DNA of 64,000 nucleotides from RPQJ01 sp963777725 (lineage in GTDB: Bacteria > Pseudomonadota > Gammaproteobacteria > Steroidobacterales > Steroidobacteraceae), in the NCBI GenBank assembly GCA_963777725.1, contig CAVZRR010000024.1, forward strand, positions 1 through 64,000, given 5' to 3'. The position numbers and the translations under genes were made by a program. Positions 1 through 9,667 of the stretch are shown piece after piece. The notes under the pieces were generated by a model. The model made no database searches. It saw only the letters and a program-made list of their open reading frames with translations, and had not been told where the DNA came from. Numbering within the stretch: the stretch's first letter is position 1; every line of letters starts with the position of its first letter.

Positions 1-2909
1 GCGGAGCGACGCCAGAGATCGTCGGCGCGGAAGCGACCGGTTGCGGTGAGGTCGACCTGGGCCGTGCGCTCTGCGCGCAGGGCGGCGCGACGCGCCATGA
101 ACGGCGTGGTCGCCACGACCTCGAGAGGGCTCGAGCCGGCAAACAGGAACCCCTGGCCCGCGACGCAGCCGAGGTCGAGCAGCGTCGTCACCTGGTCTTC
201 GTGCTCGATGCCTTCGGCGATCGTCTCCAGACCGAGCGTCGTGCCCAGCATCACGACAGCGCGTGCGAGCTCCGGGCCGCCGTTCTGCTCGGTCATGCGG
301 CTGACGAACGCGCGATCGATCTTCATGATGTCGATCGGGAAACGGTGCAGGTAGGACAGGGACGAGTAGCCCATGCCGAAGTCGTCGATGGCGAGCCGGA
401 CCCCCAGCGACTTCAGCTCGCGGAACCGCTCGAGGTTGACCTCGGTGTTCTGCATGATCGTGCTCTCGGTCAGCTCGATGACGAGGCTGCCGGGCTCGAG
501 GCCGGAGGTCTCGAGCGCGTTGCGCACGTCCTCGACCAGGTTCCCCTGCTGCAGGTGTCGGCCGGAGATGTTGACGGCCACGCGCAGGCCGGTCCCGGCC
601 GGGATCGACTCGCTGAAGGCTCGCACCTGCCTGCAGGCTTCGACCAGGACCCGCCGACCGAGCTCGACGATCCGGCCCGATTCTTCCGCGATCGGAATGA
701 AGTCGCCGGGCATCACGATACCGCGCTGCGGGTGACTCCAGCGCAGCAGGGCCTCGACACCCAGCAACTCGCGGCTGGTCAGGTCGACGACCGGCTGGAA
801 TTCCAGGAAGAACTCGTCCCGCGCCAGCCCCAGGTCGATGTCCTGCTCCAGGCGCAGGCGGTCGTGCAACTGTTCCTGCATGTGCGGCTCGAAGACGACC
901 AGTCGCGCCTTGCCGGCCGCCTTTGCACCGTACATCGCAATGTCGGCATTGCGCAGCAGCTGCTCGGCGTCGTCGCCCGGCCTCGAGCAGGCCACGCCGA
1001 TGCTGGCCGTCGCCTCGGTCTTTCGGCCGTCGAGCAGCAGGGGCCGGTTGAAGGCCTCGCTGACCGAACGGGCGATCCGCTCCACGTCGGTGTCGCTGTC
1101 GATGCCTTCGAGCAGGATCGCAAACTCGTCGCCGCCGAGTCGCGCGACGGTGTCGGACGGTCGCGTCGACTTGACCAGTCGCTGCGCGGCAGCCTGCAGC
1201 AACCGATCGCCGGCATCGTGGCCGAGCGAGTCGTTGACGTTCTTGAAGTTGTCGAGGTCGAGGAACATGACGGCCACGCGCTGCGACGTGCGCTGGGCCA
1301 GCGCCAGCGCGTGCTCGACCCGGTTCCAGAACAGGCTGCGATTGGCGAGCAGCGTCAGCGGGTCGTGGAAGGCCAGCTTGCGCAACTGCTCCTCGAGCGC
1401 CTTGCGCTCGGTCACGTCGCGGAAATTGAGCGTCAGGCCGGCGATGGCGGTATCGTCGGTCAGGTTGCTGCCGACGCACTCCAACGTGCTGCGCCGCTCG
1501 TCCGTCTCGACGACGGCCTCGACGGGACCGACCGTGCGGCCGCGCGTTGCGGCAAGCTCGGCCAGGAACGCCGCCAGCCGTTCGCGCTCGCCGTCGGCCC
1601 ACAGGTCGAGCAGGTTGCGACCCACCAGCTCGTCGGGATGGATTGCGAAGGTGCGCGCGGCAGCGGGCGAGGCGAATCGCAGCCGGCCCTCGACGTCGGT
1701 GATCATGATCACGTCCGAGGCGTTCTTGATCAGGGACGCGTAGCGGGCCTCGACGAGGCCGGCCGCCCGCCGCTCGCGGAGCAATGCGTCGTCGCGCAGC
1801 AGGACGCCCTGGCGAACCATGACGAGCGCAGTCAGCAGGAAGATGATGATCGTCATCATGTTGACCGGGCTCGTGGCCGAGCTGCTCTCGACGTAGACCA
1901 GCACGAGGAACGACACCATCATCGCGATGTACGGCATGCCCTGGATCAGCACGCTGCTGAATGCGCCCGGGGCGCGCCGAGTCGGTGGCGCTCCGCGCAG
2001 TTGCTCGCGTGCCGCCGCCGCGAGCCAGACGTAGCACGATAGGTACATCGCGTCCGAGACACCACCCGGCAGGTAGCTGCCGCCGACCTTCGACATGGCC
2101 CAGACGATGTCGGCCAGTGACATCGACGAGAAGCCGAGCGTGAGCAGCATCAAGGCCCGGCGCGGGATCGGCGCGGAGCCTGAATGCATCAGCAGCACGC
2201 CGCAGGCCAGCAGCACGACGCAGTTGAGCGCGACATAGCCCTGCGCCAGCACGTACCTGAGCACGTCCGGGTCGTGCGGGGAGGCGGCCGTGGGTGCGAT
2301 CACGCAGAACCAGAAGAAGCCGCCGAAGCCCAGCAGCAGGATGGCCGTGTCCAGGCCGAGCCGGGCCCATTGCACGCGGACGGCGGCTGCGCGAACGACC
2401 GTGAGCACCGCGGCGAAAACGAGCGGGTAGAAGGCGAGGAAAAACGCATCGCCGATCGACGGGAACGGATCGACCCCGAACAGCCAGTAGCTGGCGTTGA
2501 GCACGTTGCCCACGCTGTAGCTGCCCAGCGCGGCCGTAAGCAGCCACCAGGTGCGTCGCGCGGCCGGGTTGGCAGAGCCCCGGGCGGCGACTCCGGCCAG
2601 GATGGCTGCGATGATCGACGCGGGAGAATCCGAATAAAGGGTGAAGATCTCGTAGGCTCGGGATCCCTCACCGTCCACGAAGGTCAGCAGGATCGCCGCG
2701 ACGACGTAGACGAACAGCGCCACGGTGATGCGTCCGGTCCAGCCGGAGATGAACGGCTCGCGCCTCTTCTTGCCGTCGATCTTCTGCGACCCGTGCGACA
2801 TGTTCTCCGGCGCATCCAGCCTGCGCCGCGGATTCTTGTAGACCCGCCACATATAGCCCGAGACCGCCCCGCTGCATCCGTGATCGGTGTCCGAAAGCCG
2901 CAGGGCCAT
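1..2909 (-). CDS. Membrane-bound PAS-GGDEF-EAL cyclic-di-GMP protein, 3' end beyond the window
   Basis: This protein should make and/or break cyclic di-GMP at the inner membrane. My reverse-strand translation shows a polytopic N-terminal membrane region (residues ~40-330), a PAS domain (~360-480), a GGDEF domain and an EAL domain. The GGDEF motif is intact (LGGDEF near residue 590) and is preceded by an RPSD inhibitory-site motif. The EAL domain keeps EALLRW (near residue 720), NISGRHL, DDFGMGYSSL and KIDRAF, so both activities look possible. The stop codon lies left of base 1; a short tail after EAL is still open at the edge. The first ATG (2909) has no clear ribosome site. An ATG 32 codons in follows a GGAG that sits very close, so the start is uncertain. 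It stands alone, transcribed in the same direction as the next two genes. Confidence 0.9.
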   Translation of the reverse strand, partial: MALRLSDTDHGCSGAVSGYMWRVYKNPRRRLDAPENMSHGSQKIDGKKRREPFISGWTGRITVALFVYVVAAILLTFVDGEGSRAYEIFTLYSDSPASIIAAILAGVAARGSANPAARRTWWLLTAALGSYSVGNVLNASYWLFGVDPFPSIGDAFFLAFYPLVFAAVLTVVRAAAVRVQWARLGLDTAILLLGFGGFFWFCVIAPTAASPHDPDVLRYVLAQGYVALNCVVLLACGVLLMHSGSAPIPRRALMLLTLGFSSMSLADIVWAMSKVGGSYLPGGVSDAMYLSCYVWLAAAAREQLRGAPPTRRAPGAFSSVLIQGMPYIAMMVSFLVLVYVESSSATSPVNMMTIIIFLLTALVMVRQGVLLRDDALLRERRAAGLVEARYASLIKNASDVIMITDVEGRLRFASPAAARTFAIHPDELVGRNLLDLWADGERERLAAFLAELAATRGRTVGPVEAVVETDERRSTLECVGSNLTDDTAIAGLTLNFRDVTERKALEEQLRKLAFHDPLTLLANRSLFWNRVEHALALAQRTSQRVAVMFLDLDNFKNVNDSLGHDAGDRLLQAAAQRLVKSTRPSDTVARLGGDEFAILLEGIDSDTDVERIARSVSEAFNRPLLLDGRKTEATASIGVACSRPGDDAEQLLRNADIAMYGAKAAGKARLVVFEPHMQEQLHDRLRLEQDIDLGLARDEFFLEFQPVVDLTSRELLGVEALLRWSHPQRGIVMPGDFIPIAEESGRIVELGRRVLVEACRQVRAFSESIPAGTGLRVAVNISGRHLQQGNLVEDVRNALETSGLEPGSLVIELTESTIMQNTEVNLERFRELKSLGVRLAIDDFGMGYSSLSYLHRFPIDIMKIDRAFVSRMTEQNGGPELARAVVMLGTTLGLETIAEGIEHEDQVTTLLDLGCVAGQGFLFAGSSPLEVVATTPFMARRAALRAERTAQVDLTATGRFRADDLWRRS

Positions 2910-2937
2910 TCGTGACGTGGCCCACAATCCGGGTCCG

Positions 2938-3393
2938 CTACAGGTTCACCCGCGTCCCCTGGCCCGATGCGATCCGCCATCGGCCATCCTGTAGCCGCAG
3001 CACCTCGATCCGTTGCACCTCGTACTCCGCGACCTGGCCCCCCGGCTCGGCCCGGCGCACCGCCAGCCGGCGATTCACCACGGCGAATCGACCATCGTAA
3101 ACGCGTACCGTCGGCTCGATGCCGTCGGCCGACTGGATCGCGATCAGGCCGTCGGTCGCTCGAGTGTGGAACGAAATGTAGGCGTCCCTTGCGAAGACGG
3201 CGCCGGTCGGCACCGCACCGATGAAATCCGGCAGGAGCAGAGCGGACAGCGCCGGGGCATCCTTGGCGACGATCGCGGCGTCCAGCGCGTGGACGGCGTC
3301 GAGCACAGCCTGCCGGTCCGACCACGCGGTGTCGGCATGCAAAGTGGAACTGGCCAAGCCGGCCGCGAGCATGAGGGTCAGTAGCCATCGCAT
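2938..3393 (-). CDS. Secreted SnoaL/NTF2-like (DUF4440-type) protein
   Basis: A 151-residue protein with a cleavable signal peptide (first ~20 residues, MRWLLTLMLAAGLASSTLHA) followed by one NTF2-fold domain of the DUF4440/SnoaL-like type. Typical features are the N-terminal helix with AVLDAVHALDAAIVAKDAPALSALL and the late strand RLQDGRWRIASGQG. Such domains bind small molecules or form dimers; many have no known reaction. It is predicted periplasmic. It lies 57 bases downstream of another small secreted protein on the same strand, so the two may be co-transcribed. No catalytic claim can be made. Confidence 0.75.
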   Translation of the reverse strand: MRWLLTLMLAAGLASSTLHADTAWSDRQAVLDAVHALDAAIVAKDAPALSALLLPDFIGAVPTGAVFARDAYISFHTRATDGLIAIQSADGIEPTVRVYDGRFAVVNRRLAVRRAEPGGQVAEYEVQRIEVLRLQDGRWRIASGQGTRVNL

Positions 3394-3450
3394 GATCGGA
3401 TACCTCCATGGGATCGTCGCCCGCCGTGCGGCGGGCGACGACCTGTTCGG

Positions 3451-3993
3451 TCACTCGAAGCGAACGCCCTCGGCCCGCGCGCAGCCGGTGAAGTATGGCG
3501 CGGTGCTGCCGGGCGCGGTGCTGTCGAAGAAGAACACCGACGCGTCCGAGACGAAGGTGTTCCTGGACGTGACCTGGATGCCCTGGTCGATCACCTGGCG
3601 GCCCCGCTGCAGCGTCGGGCCAGACGGCGGCGGATCGGTCGTGAACTGGATGTAAGCCTCTGAAACGGCTCGAAACGCGCCGGGACCCGTGCGCTCCCAG
3701 AGCCCGTGCCCCGTGCTGCGCTGGCCCGGCTGGAACTGCGGGCTCGAGGTCGTCTCGATCAGGCTGCCGTCCTCGCCAAACGTCAACAGCGAGACGAACG
3801 GCCGGTTCTCGGCCTTGGTGCTGCAATTGAACGTGGTCACGGTGACCCGCCACGTGCCCGCCAGCGACTTCGCGCTTCCCTTGCTGCCGGCGGTCGCGAC
3901 GGCTGGCGCCAGCGTCGTGGAAACCAGCAGCGCGAGCCCCGCCGCTGCCATGCTCGTCCGCAGGAACGACCGCCGTCCGGAAAAGTTCTTCAT
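3451..3993 (-). CDS. Small exported protein with twin-arginine-like signal, function unknown
   Basis: 180 residues. The N-terminus reads MKNFSGRRSFLRTSMAAAG, with an RRSFL motif and a hydrophobic stretch, so export by the Tat pathway is likely. The mature part (from about residue 36) opens with KSLAGTWRVTVTTFNC and is beta-rich, ending with a cysteine near the C-terminus (YFTGCARAEG). It resembles small lipocalin-like or allene-oxide-cyclase-like beta proteins in pattern, but I do not recognise the family. It is divergent from the winged-helix regulator at 4138 across 144 bases that hold an imperfect palindrome, so that regulator may control it (inference). Confidence 0.65.
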   Translation of the reverse strand: MKNFSGRRSFLRTSMAAAGLALLVSTTLAPAVATAGSKGSAKSLAGTWRVTVTTFNCSTKAENRPFVSLLTFGEDGSLIETTSSPQFQPGQRSTGHGLWERTGPGAFRAVSEAYIQFTTDPPPSGPTLQRGRQVIDQGIQVTSRNTFVSDASVFFFDSTAPGSTAPYFTGCARAEGVRFE

Positions 3994-4059
3994 CGTGATG
4001 TCTCCATGGGTGTGTTGGAAAATGGCCTGGGCCGTGACCAGCGTCTAACGGGCTCCGCC

Positions 4060-4077
4060 GGCCGACCATGGACGGCC
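4060..4077. promoter_or_regulatory. Imperfect 18-bp palindrome in divergent intergenic region
   Basis: The sequence GGCCGACCATGGACGGCC is symmetric at 8 of 9 base pairs around its centre. It sits between the start of the exported protein (3993, minus) and the start of the winged-helix regulator (4138, plus). Position and symmetry fit an operator, but short GC-rich palindromes also arise by chance here. Confidence 0.3.
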
Positions 4078-4137
4078 CCTGACTTGTGCCTGATTCGTTT
4101 CTGAACCGATGGCGAGACGGGTAATCTGGCTGGCGCG

Positions 4138-5982
4138 ATGAGTGACCAGAACGAAATTCGCTTCGATGATTGGGTGCTGCGGACGGACAGCGGCGAATTG
4201 ATCCGTGCCGGCCAGGCCACCCGGCTGCAGGACCAGCCGCTGCAGGTGCTGCAGGCACTGCTCGAGCGGCCGGGCGAACTCGTCACCCGCGAGCAACTGA
4301 TTGCCCGCCTCTGGCCGAGGGGCGTGGTCGACTACGAGACCGGCCTCAACACGGTCGTACGCAAGCTCAGGCTGGCGCTCGGGGACGACGCCGACCAGCC
4401 GCGCTATATCGAGACGATCCCGCGGCGCGGTTATCGGTTCATCGGCGCGGTCGAGCCGGCACCGCAGCCCGTGACGCCGCCAGCGGAGCCCGAGGTTGAG
4501 CCGGTCCCGGCTTCCGGGCGGCGGTCGCCGCGCCGCGTCGGCTTGCTGCTCGGCGCAGCCCTCCTGCTGTTGTTCGTACTGGTCGTGACCCAACTTGCGC
4601 CGTGGCGGCAGGACCGCCCGGTCGCCGAGTCCATGGCCGTGCTGCCGTTCAAGCCATTGCAGGTCGAAGCCGCGAATCCTGCGCTCGAGCTGGGCATGGC
4701 CGACACGCTGATCACGCATCTGAGCCGGGTTCCCAATCTGCGCGTCAGTCCCTTGAGCGCGGTGCGGCCATTCGGCGCCGCGGATCAGGATCCGCTCGCC
4801 GCGGGGCGTGCACTGGGCGTCGACGCCGTGCTGGAAGGCTCGCTGCAAGTCGACTCGCAGCGCCTGCGAGTGAGCGCGCGGCTGCTGCGGGTCGCGGACG
4901 GCCAGGCGCTGTGGTCCGACAACTTCGACGAGCCGATGACCAGCCTGTTCCAGCTCCAGGACGCCGTTGCGCGGAAGGTCGTCACGGCTCTCGCCGTGAA
5001 GTTGTCGAGCGAGCAGGCACAACGCCTCGCGCGTCCGGCGACCCGCAGCATGACCGCGTACCAGCACTACGTGAGCGGCTTGTATCTCTGGCAACGCCGT
5101 CTGCCGGAGGCCACGCAGCAGTTCGAGACGGCGTTGCGCGAAGACCCGGACTACGCCCAGGCCTGGGCCGGCCTCGCCGGTGCGCTGGCGGCGCAGGGGG
5201 TCTATGGCTACGCGCCGCCGAACGACGTCTTCCCGCGCGCCAGGCAGGCTGCGCTGCAGGCGATCGCGCTGGATCCCGGCCTTGCGCGGGCGCGCAGCGC
5301 GCTGGCTCACGTCCTGGTGCAGTACGATCGTCGCTACCAGGAGGGCGAGCGCGAGTACCTCGCCGCGCTGCGCCTCGACCCGGCGGATGCCACGACGTGG
5401 ATGCGGCTGGCCCTGGTGCGCGCGATGCAGGGCCGGTTGGACGACGCGCTCGCGGACATGACGCACGCCCGGGATCTCGAGCCGCTGACGCTGTCGTTTG
5501 CGACCAACGTGGGGCTGATCCTGTACCTGAAACGTGACTACGCGCGGGCGAGCGAGGAACTCGAGCGCGTCCTGCAACTGGATCCCGGTTTCGATTCCGC
5601 TCGCGCCCTGCTCGGACGCGTGCTGCTGGCACAGGGCGATGCAGATGCGGCCATCCGCGAGTTCTCCGCGCAGCGCATGCCGGTGCCCGGTGGCGACGGT
5701 GACCTTGGCCGCGCCTACGCGATGGCCGGTCGCATCGAGCAGGCGCACGCCGAGATCGAGCGGTTGAACCGGCGCGCGTCGGATGGCTTTGGCGTCGCTT
5801 ACGACCTGGCGGCCATTCATGCGGCACTGGGCGAGTCGGACCTGGCCTGCGCAGCGTTGCGACGCGCCGTCGACGATCACTCGCAGCTCGTCGGATTCCT
5901 CGCCAGCGACCCGGCCATGGATCCGCTCCGCGAGCGGGACTGCCTGGACGCGGTGCAGAAACAGCTGTCCCAGCGCGAATAG
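4138..5982 (+). CDS. CadC-like winged-helix transmembrane regulator with TolB-like and TPR domains
   Basis: 614 residues. Residues 1-105 form an OmpR/PhoB-type winged-helix DNA-binding domain (Trans_reg_C), ending in the characteristic RYIETIPRRGYRFIG. A proline-rich linker leads to one transmembrane helix at ~133-152. The periplasmic part starts with a TolB-like/FlgO-type domain (SMAVLPFKPL at ~165) and continues with TPR repeats (for example YAQAWAGLAGAL and TTWMRLALVRAMQGRLDDAL). This is the one-piece ToxR/CadC design in which an external signal directly controls a DNA-binding head. The downstream gene is the MDR oxidoreductase at 6155; the divergent neighbour is a small exported protein. 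The target is unknown. Confidence 0.88.
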   Translation: MSDQNEIRFDDWVLRTDSGELIRAGQATRLQDQPLQVLQALLERPGELVTREQLIARLWPRGVVDYETGLNTVVRKLRLALGDDADQPRYIETIPRRGYRFIGAVEPAPQPVTPPAEPEVEPVPASGRRSPRRVGLLLGAALLLLFVLVVTQLAPWRQDRPVAESMAVLPFKPLQVEAANPALELGMADTLITHLSRVPNLRVSPLSAVRPFGAADQDPLAAGRALGVDAVLEGSLQVDSQRLRVSARLLRVADGQALWSDNFDEPMTSLFQLQDAVARKVVTALAVKLSSEQAQRLARPATRSMTAYQHYVSGLYLWQRRLPEATQQFETALREDPDYAQAWAGLAGALAAQGVYGYAPPNDVFPRARQAALQAIALDPGLARARSALAHVLVQYDRRYQEGEREYLAALRLDPADATTWMRLALVRAMQGRLDDALADMTHARDLEPLTLSFATNVGLILYLKRDYARASEELERVLQLDPGFDSARALLGRVLLAQGDADAAIREFSAQRMPVPGGDGDLGRAYAMAGRIEQAHAEIERLNRRASDGFGVAYDLAAIHAALGESDLACAALRRAVDDHSQLVGFLASDPAMDPLRERDCLDAVQKQLSQRE

Positions 5983-6154
5983 CAGTCGCGGTCGGCTGCG
6001 TTGCGCCGCGCGTTCGCACCGATGTCACCGATGCTCGGCATGTCAGGGCCTCCCAGCTGGCGCAGGACGAGGTTTCACGAGTCGACCTGTGCACGCCGAA
6101 ATGCGTCGGATGACGGGTATCGGCGAGTCCGCAGCGGACGTGCATAATTCACAC

Positions 6155-7261
6155 ATGACTCGACGTGGCAGGATCCTAGGCGTGGTCGTGGCGGGGCTGG
6201 TGCTCGCGGTGCTGGGGCTGGGCGTCGTGCTCGGCTACGACTCCCCATGCGAGCCCGCGGCGCCGCTGCCGCCCGGGACAACGACGATGAAGGCGATCGT
6301 CTATCGCTGCTACGGCCCGCCCGAGGTGCTCGCGCTGGAGGATGTTGCCAAGCCGGCGCCGGCGCCGAACGAAGTCCTCGTCAAGGTCGGGGCCGCTGCC
6401 ATCAATCCGCTCGACTGGCACTACATGCGTGGCCAGCCGTACTTCATGCGCTTCTTCTCAGGCATCGGCAAACCGAAGGTCACGCGGTTCGGCGTCGATT
6501 TCGCAGGAACTGTCGAAGCGGTCGGGGCGAACGTCACGCTGTTCAAGGTCGGTGATCCGGTCTTCGGTGGTCGTAGCGGAGCGCTGGCCGAGTACGTGGT
6601 AGTCCGCGAAGATCGTGCGCTCGCGTTGAAACCGGAGAACATCACGTTCGCCGAGGCGGCGGCCGTGCCGATCGCCGCAACCACTGCGCTGCAGGCGTTG
6701 CGTGACAAGGCTGCGGTCCGTCCGGGGCAGACGGTGCTCGTGAATGGCGCCTCGGGCGGCGTCGGCACGTTCGCGGTGCAGATCGCCAAGGCTCGTGGCG
6801 CGGAGGTCACTGGGGTCAGCAGCACACGCAACGTCGAGCTCGTGCGGTCCATTGGCGCCGATCACGTGATCGATTACAAGCATGTGGACTTCACGCGGGG
6901 CACCGAACGCTACGACGTCATCATCGACAACGTCGGCAATCACTCATTGCTGGCCCTGCGACGCGTCCTCGAGCCCGAGGGACTCGTGGTCATGATTGGA
7001 GGGTCGGGCAACGACCAGTGGATCGGTCCCTTGCTGCGACCGATCGGAGCCGCCGTGCTGTCGCCCTTCGTGGGCCAGCGCTTCGCCGGGCTGCTGGCGG
7101 AGCTGAATCCGGAGGACTTACGCGAGCTCGGCGAATTGCTCGCTGCGGGCCAGATGAAATCCGTGATCGACCAGCATTACCCGCTGCGCGAAGTCCCCGC
7201 GGCAATCGCGTACTTGGAGGAGGGCCGCGCGCGCGGCAAGGTGGTCATCGACGTGCCGTGA
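6155..7261 (+). CDS. Zinc-independent MDR NAD(P)H oxidoreductase with N-terminal membrane anchor
   Basis: 368 residues from the ATG at 6155. An N-terminal hydrophobic segment (residues ~6-28, GRILGVVVAGLVLAVLGLGV) precedes a full quinone-reductase-like MDR domain that begins MKAIVYRCYGPPEVLALEDV. The nucleotide-binding motif is VLVNGASGGVGTFAVQIAK, followed by GADHVIDYK. The zinc-ligand pattern of alcohol dehydrogenases is absent, as is usual for quinone oxidoreductase and RTN4IP1-type members. It probably reduces a quinone or enal with NADPH. The anchor is unusual for this normally soluble family. Upstream reading stays open in the same frame, but nothing MDR-like is encoded there, so I chose the ATG just before the hydrophobic segment. 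A CATAAT hexamer lies seven bases upstream without a clear -35. Confidence 0.85.
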   Translation: MTRRGRILGVVVAGLVLAVLGLGVVLGYDSPCEPAAPLPPGTTTMKAIVYRCYGPPEVLALEDVAKPAPAPNEVLVKVGAAAINPLDWHYMRGQPYFMRFFSGIGKPKVTRFGVDFAGTVEAVGANVTLFKVGDPVFGGRSGALAEYVVVREDRALALKPENITFAEAAAVPIAATTALQALRDKAAVRPGQTVLVNGASGGVGTFAVQIAKARGAEVTGVSSTRNVELVRSIGADHVIDYKHVDFTRGTERYDVIIDNVGNHSLLALRRVLEPEGLVVMIGGSGNDQWIGPLLRPIGAAVLSPFVGQRFAGLLAELNPEDLRELGELLAAGQMKSVIDQHYPLREVPAAIAYLEEGRARGKVVIDVP

Positions 7262-7277
7262 GCCGGGCGTGGCTCGT

Positions 7278-9518
7278 TCAGGTCAACGGTGCGTCGAGTT
7301 GCTCGAGCGTGGCACGGATCCGTTCCACCCGGCGCTCGCGCTCGCGCAGCAATTCGTCATACGGCGGGTAGCCCTCGAGACTGCGAAACCACGGTAACCC
7401 AGGCTCGAAAGCCCACGGCAGGTCGCCGCAACGGAGCGCGCCCCGCAGCGCGTCCACGGCCTCGTCCTTCAGGCCCTCCTGTGCGGCGAGGCTGGCATAC
7501 TCCAGCCAGGTGCCTCGGCTGCCTTCGCCGAAGACCGACATCGCGCAGTTCGTCCCCGAATTGCGCCGCTGCTTGCGCAAGGCTTGCAGCCGCACCTCGG
7601 CGAGTTGCCTCGCCTCATTGTCGCGGCCCGTGGCACGGTAGATGCGCACCCTCACCGTGTCCATCAGGCCATAGGTCGTGTCGGTGCCGAGCGTGGCCGG
7701 GAACGCCATGTCCGGCACCGGTTCGGCCCGCGCAAGCCATTGTGCGGCGTCCTCGTGACGGTCCTGCACCGTCATCCAGAATGCCGTGACCGAGGCCACC
7801 GTCGGATCGGCCGTGCCGAATCGTGCCTGCAGGTCACCGAGCGCGCCGTCGAGTCGTGGCCAGTCGCGCTGCCGTCCGGCGACTTCGGCGGCAAAGAACA
7901 ATTGCGCCCGCACGCCGGGTGACATGCGAATGCCCGGGATGCCGGGGCCCGATCGCACCTGGAGGTCGTTTTCCGACAGGATCCGTGCGGCCCGCTCCGG
8001 ATCGACCACCATCCACGCGCGAAACCGGTTCACCCACAGCGGTATGTTGTCCGGGTGCGACGAATCCTTGGCCAGGCCGGCACGCAGCAAATCGACCGGA
8101 TAACCAGCGACCGCCGCGGACGGGCTCGTCATCCGGTCGATCGCGAAGGGCATGTCGCCGACTGCGCGAATCGCCTGCTCGAGGACCTCGCTGTAACGCT
8201 GCGGTTCGTGCTCGAGCACGTAACCGAGGTGGTTGGCCCAGCTCGCGGGCTGGCGCGGGTCGAGTTCGAGTGCGCGCTGAGTGGCTGCATAGGACTCGGC
8301 CGATCGCTCGGCGAAGCTCCCGAGAAAGACGGCGTAGTCGTGCCAGGTCGCGGCGTTGTTCGGATTCAATTCGAGGGCCCGCCGGTACTGGTCTTCCGCC
8401 CCCGGACGTCCTGACTGGCGGAGCAGGTTCGCGTAGGCGCCGTGAGCTTCGGAGAGGTCCGGGTCGAGCGCCAACGCCGTGTGGATGGCTGTTTCGGCCC
8501 GCCGCAACAGCGCCGCAGCATCGCCCGCGCTTTCGTCGTCGAGGAAGATCGTCTGGAACAGCAGCGAATTGGCCAGGTGCGCCTGGCCACGCGCGAAATT
8601 CGGGTCGAGTCGAACCGCCTGTTCCATCAACTCGACGGACTTCGCCGTCGCCTCCGGGAGGCGCAGCGCCAGCTGCGTCCGCGCCGCCAGGTAGAGGTCG
8701 TAGGCGTTGAGGTTGGACGTCGGCGCGGCGACCGCCTGTGCAAGCTGGCCGCGCGCTGCGGGGACGATGGCGTTAACGATCTCGTCGGCCAGTTCGGCCT
8801 GCACCGCGAAGACGTCGTGCATCTCCCGGTCGAAGCTGCCGGACCAGACCTGCTGCCCGGTCACGCCGTCGATCAGTCGCGCGGACAGCAGCAATCGCTG
8901 GCCGTCGCGACGGACACTGCCTTCGAGCAGCGTCGTGACGCCGAGCTTCGCGGCGATGGTCCGGGCATCGGTGTCCCGGCCCTTGAAGCCGAACGACGAG
9001 GATCGCGCGATGACCTTGAGTCCCGGCACGAGCCCGAGTCGGTCCAGCATTTCCTCGGCGAGCCCGTCGGCGAAATACTCCTGATCAGGGTCGCCGGAGA
9101 GGTTCTCGAAGGGCATGACCGCGATGGCCGGGTTCGTGGGGGCTGGGGAGCTCCCCCAATTGGACTGTTTCGCCAGCAGCGCGCCGACGACGATCACCAG
9201 CACGCCGATGATCACGACGTCGGCATAGCGACGAAGGCCGCGGACCCTTGGCCGCGGGACATCCGGCGCGGCTGCGTCGAGCGAGATGCCGGCGTCGCCG
9301 AGCTCGAGAAACCACGCGAGCAGCACGGCGACAGGCAGGCCCAGCGCGGCCGCCGCGATCAGCGCCGTCATGACCCAGCCGGGCACCCCGAGCGGTTCGA
9401 AGCTGACGTCGGCGATCTGCAGCAGCAGCCACGCGATGATGGCGTAGCTCGACGCCACGCGGATTACGCCGCGCTCGCGGAGTTGAGTCAGCCAGGCTGT
9501 GCGCGGCGGGTCCGGCAT
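7278..9518 (-). CDS. Multi-pass membrane protein with TolB-like domain and TPR repeats
   Basis: 746 residues. The N-terminus carries three predicted membrane helices (~20-37, 48-71, 99-116), the first in the typical context RGVIRVASSYAIIAWLLLQIAD. A TolB-like domain follows (AIAVMPFENLSGDPDQEYFADG at ~131), then many TPR units (for example DPNFARGQAHLANSL and NPNNAATWHDYAVFL). This architecture is common in GC-rich gammaproteobacteria, often near adenylate-cyclase-like or wHTH relatives; its molecular role is not established. It converges on the MDR gene (16 bases between stops) and is divergent from pbpG. It is one of four TolB/TPR proteins in this window. Confidence 0.85.
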   Translation of the reverse strand: MPDPPRTAWLTQLRERGVIRVASSYAIIAWLLLQIADVSFEPLGVPGWVMTALIAAAALGLPVAVLLAWFLELGDAGISLDAAAPDVPRPRVRGLRRYADVVIIGVLVIVVGALLAKQSNWGSSPAPTNPAIAVMPFENLSGDPDQEYFADGLAEEMLDRLGLVPGLKVIARSSSFGFKGRDTDARTIAAKLGVTTLLEGSVRRDGQRLLLSARLIDGVTGQQVWSGSFDREMHDVFAVQAELADEIVNAIVPAARGQLAQAVAAPTSNLNAYDLYLAARTQLALRLPEATAKSVELMEQAVRLDPNFARGQAHLANSLLFQTIFLDDESAGDAAALLRRAETAIHTALALDPDLSEAHGAYANLLRQSGRPGAEDQYRRALELNPNNAATWHDYAVFLGSFAERSAESYAATQRALELDPRQPASWANHLGYVLEHEPQRYSEVLEQAIRAVGDMPFAIDRMTSPSAAVAGYPVDLLRAGLAKDSSHPDNIPLWVNRFRAWMVVDPERAARILSENDLQVRSGPGIPGIRMSPGVRAQLFFAAEVAGRQRDWPRLDGALGDLQARFGTADPTVASVTAFWMTVQDRHEDAAQWLARAEPVPDMAFPATLGTDTTYGLMDTVRVRIYRATGRDNEARQLAEVRLQALRKQRRNSGTNCAMSVFGEGSRGTWLEYASLAAQEGLKDEAVDALRGALRCGDLPWAFEPGLPWFRSLEGYPPYDELLRERERRVERIRATLEQLDAPLT

Positions 9519-9667
9519 GCGGGCACGAGATTACGCCGGGGCGGCGCCTGGTGGCCACCCGCCGCCGCGCCATCGAGCCGGTTGGTTTCTGGGAGTTATG
9601 TCACGTCGCCCGCCGCGCGCGACCGTCTACTCTCCGTCCGGGGTTCGGGGAACAAGCGAGAGATCTC

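Noticed and set aside
201..2042. Plus-strand open frame (613 codons) at the left end
   Set aside because: It is antisense to the GGDEF-EAL protein, whose catalytic motifs are intact on the minus strand.
6143..6148. CATAAT as a -10 element giving a leaderless MDR transcript
   Set aside because: The position would fit a leaderless start, but no -35 hexamer is present at any normal spacing.
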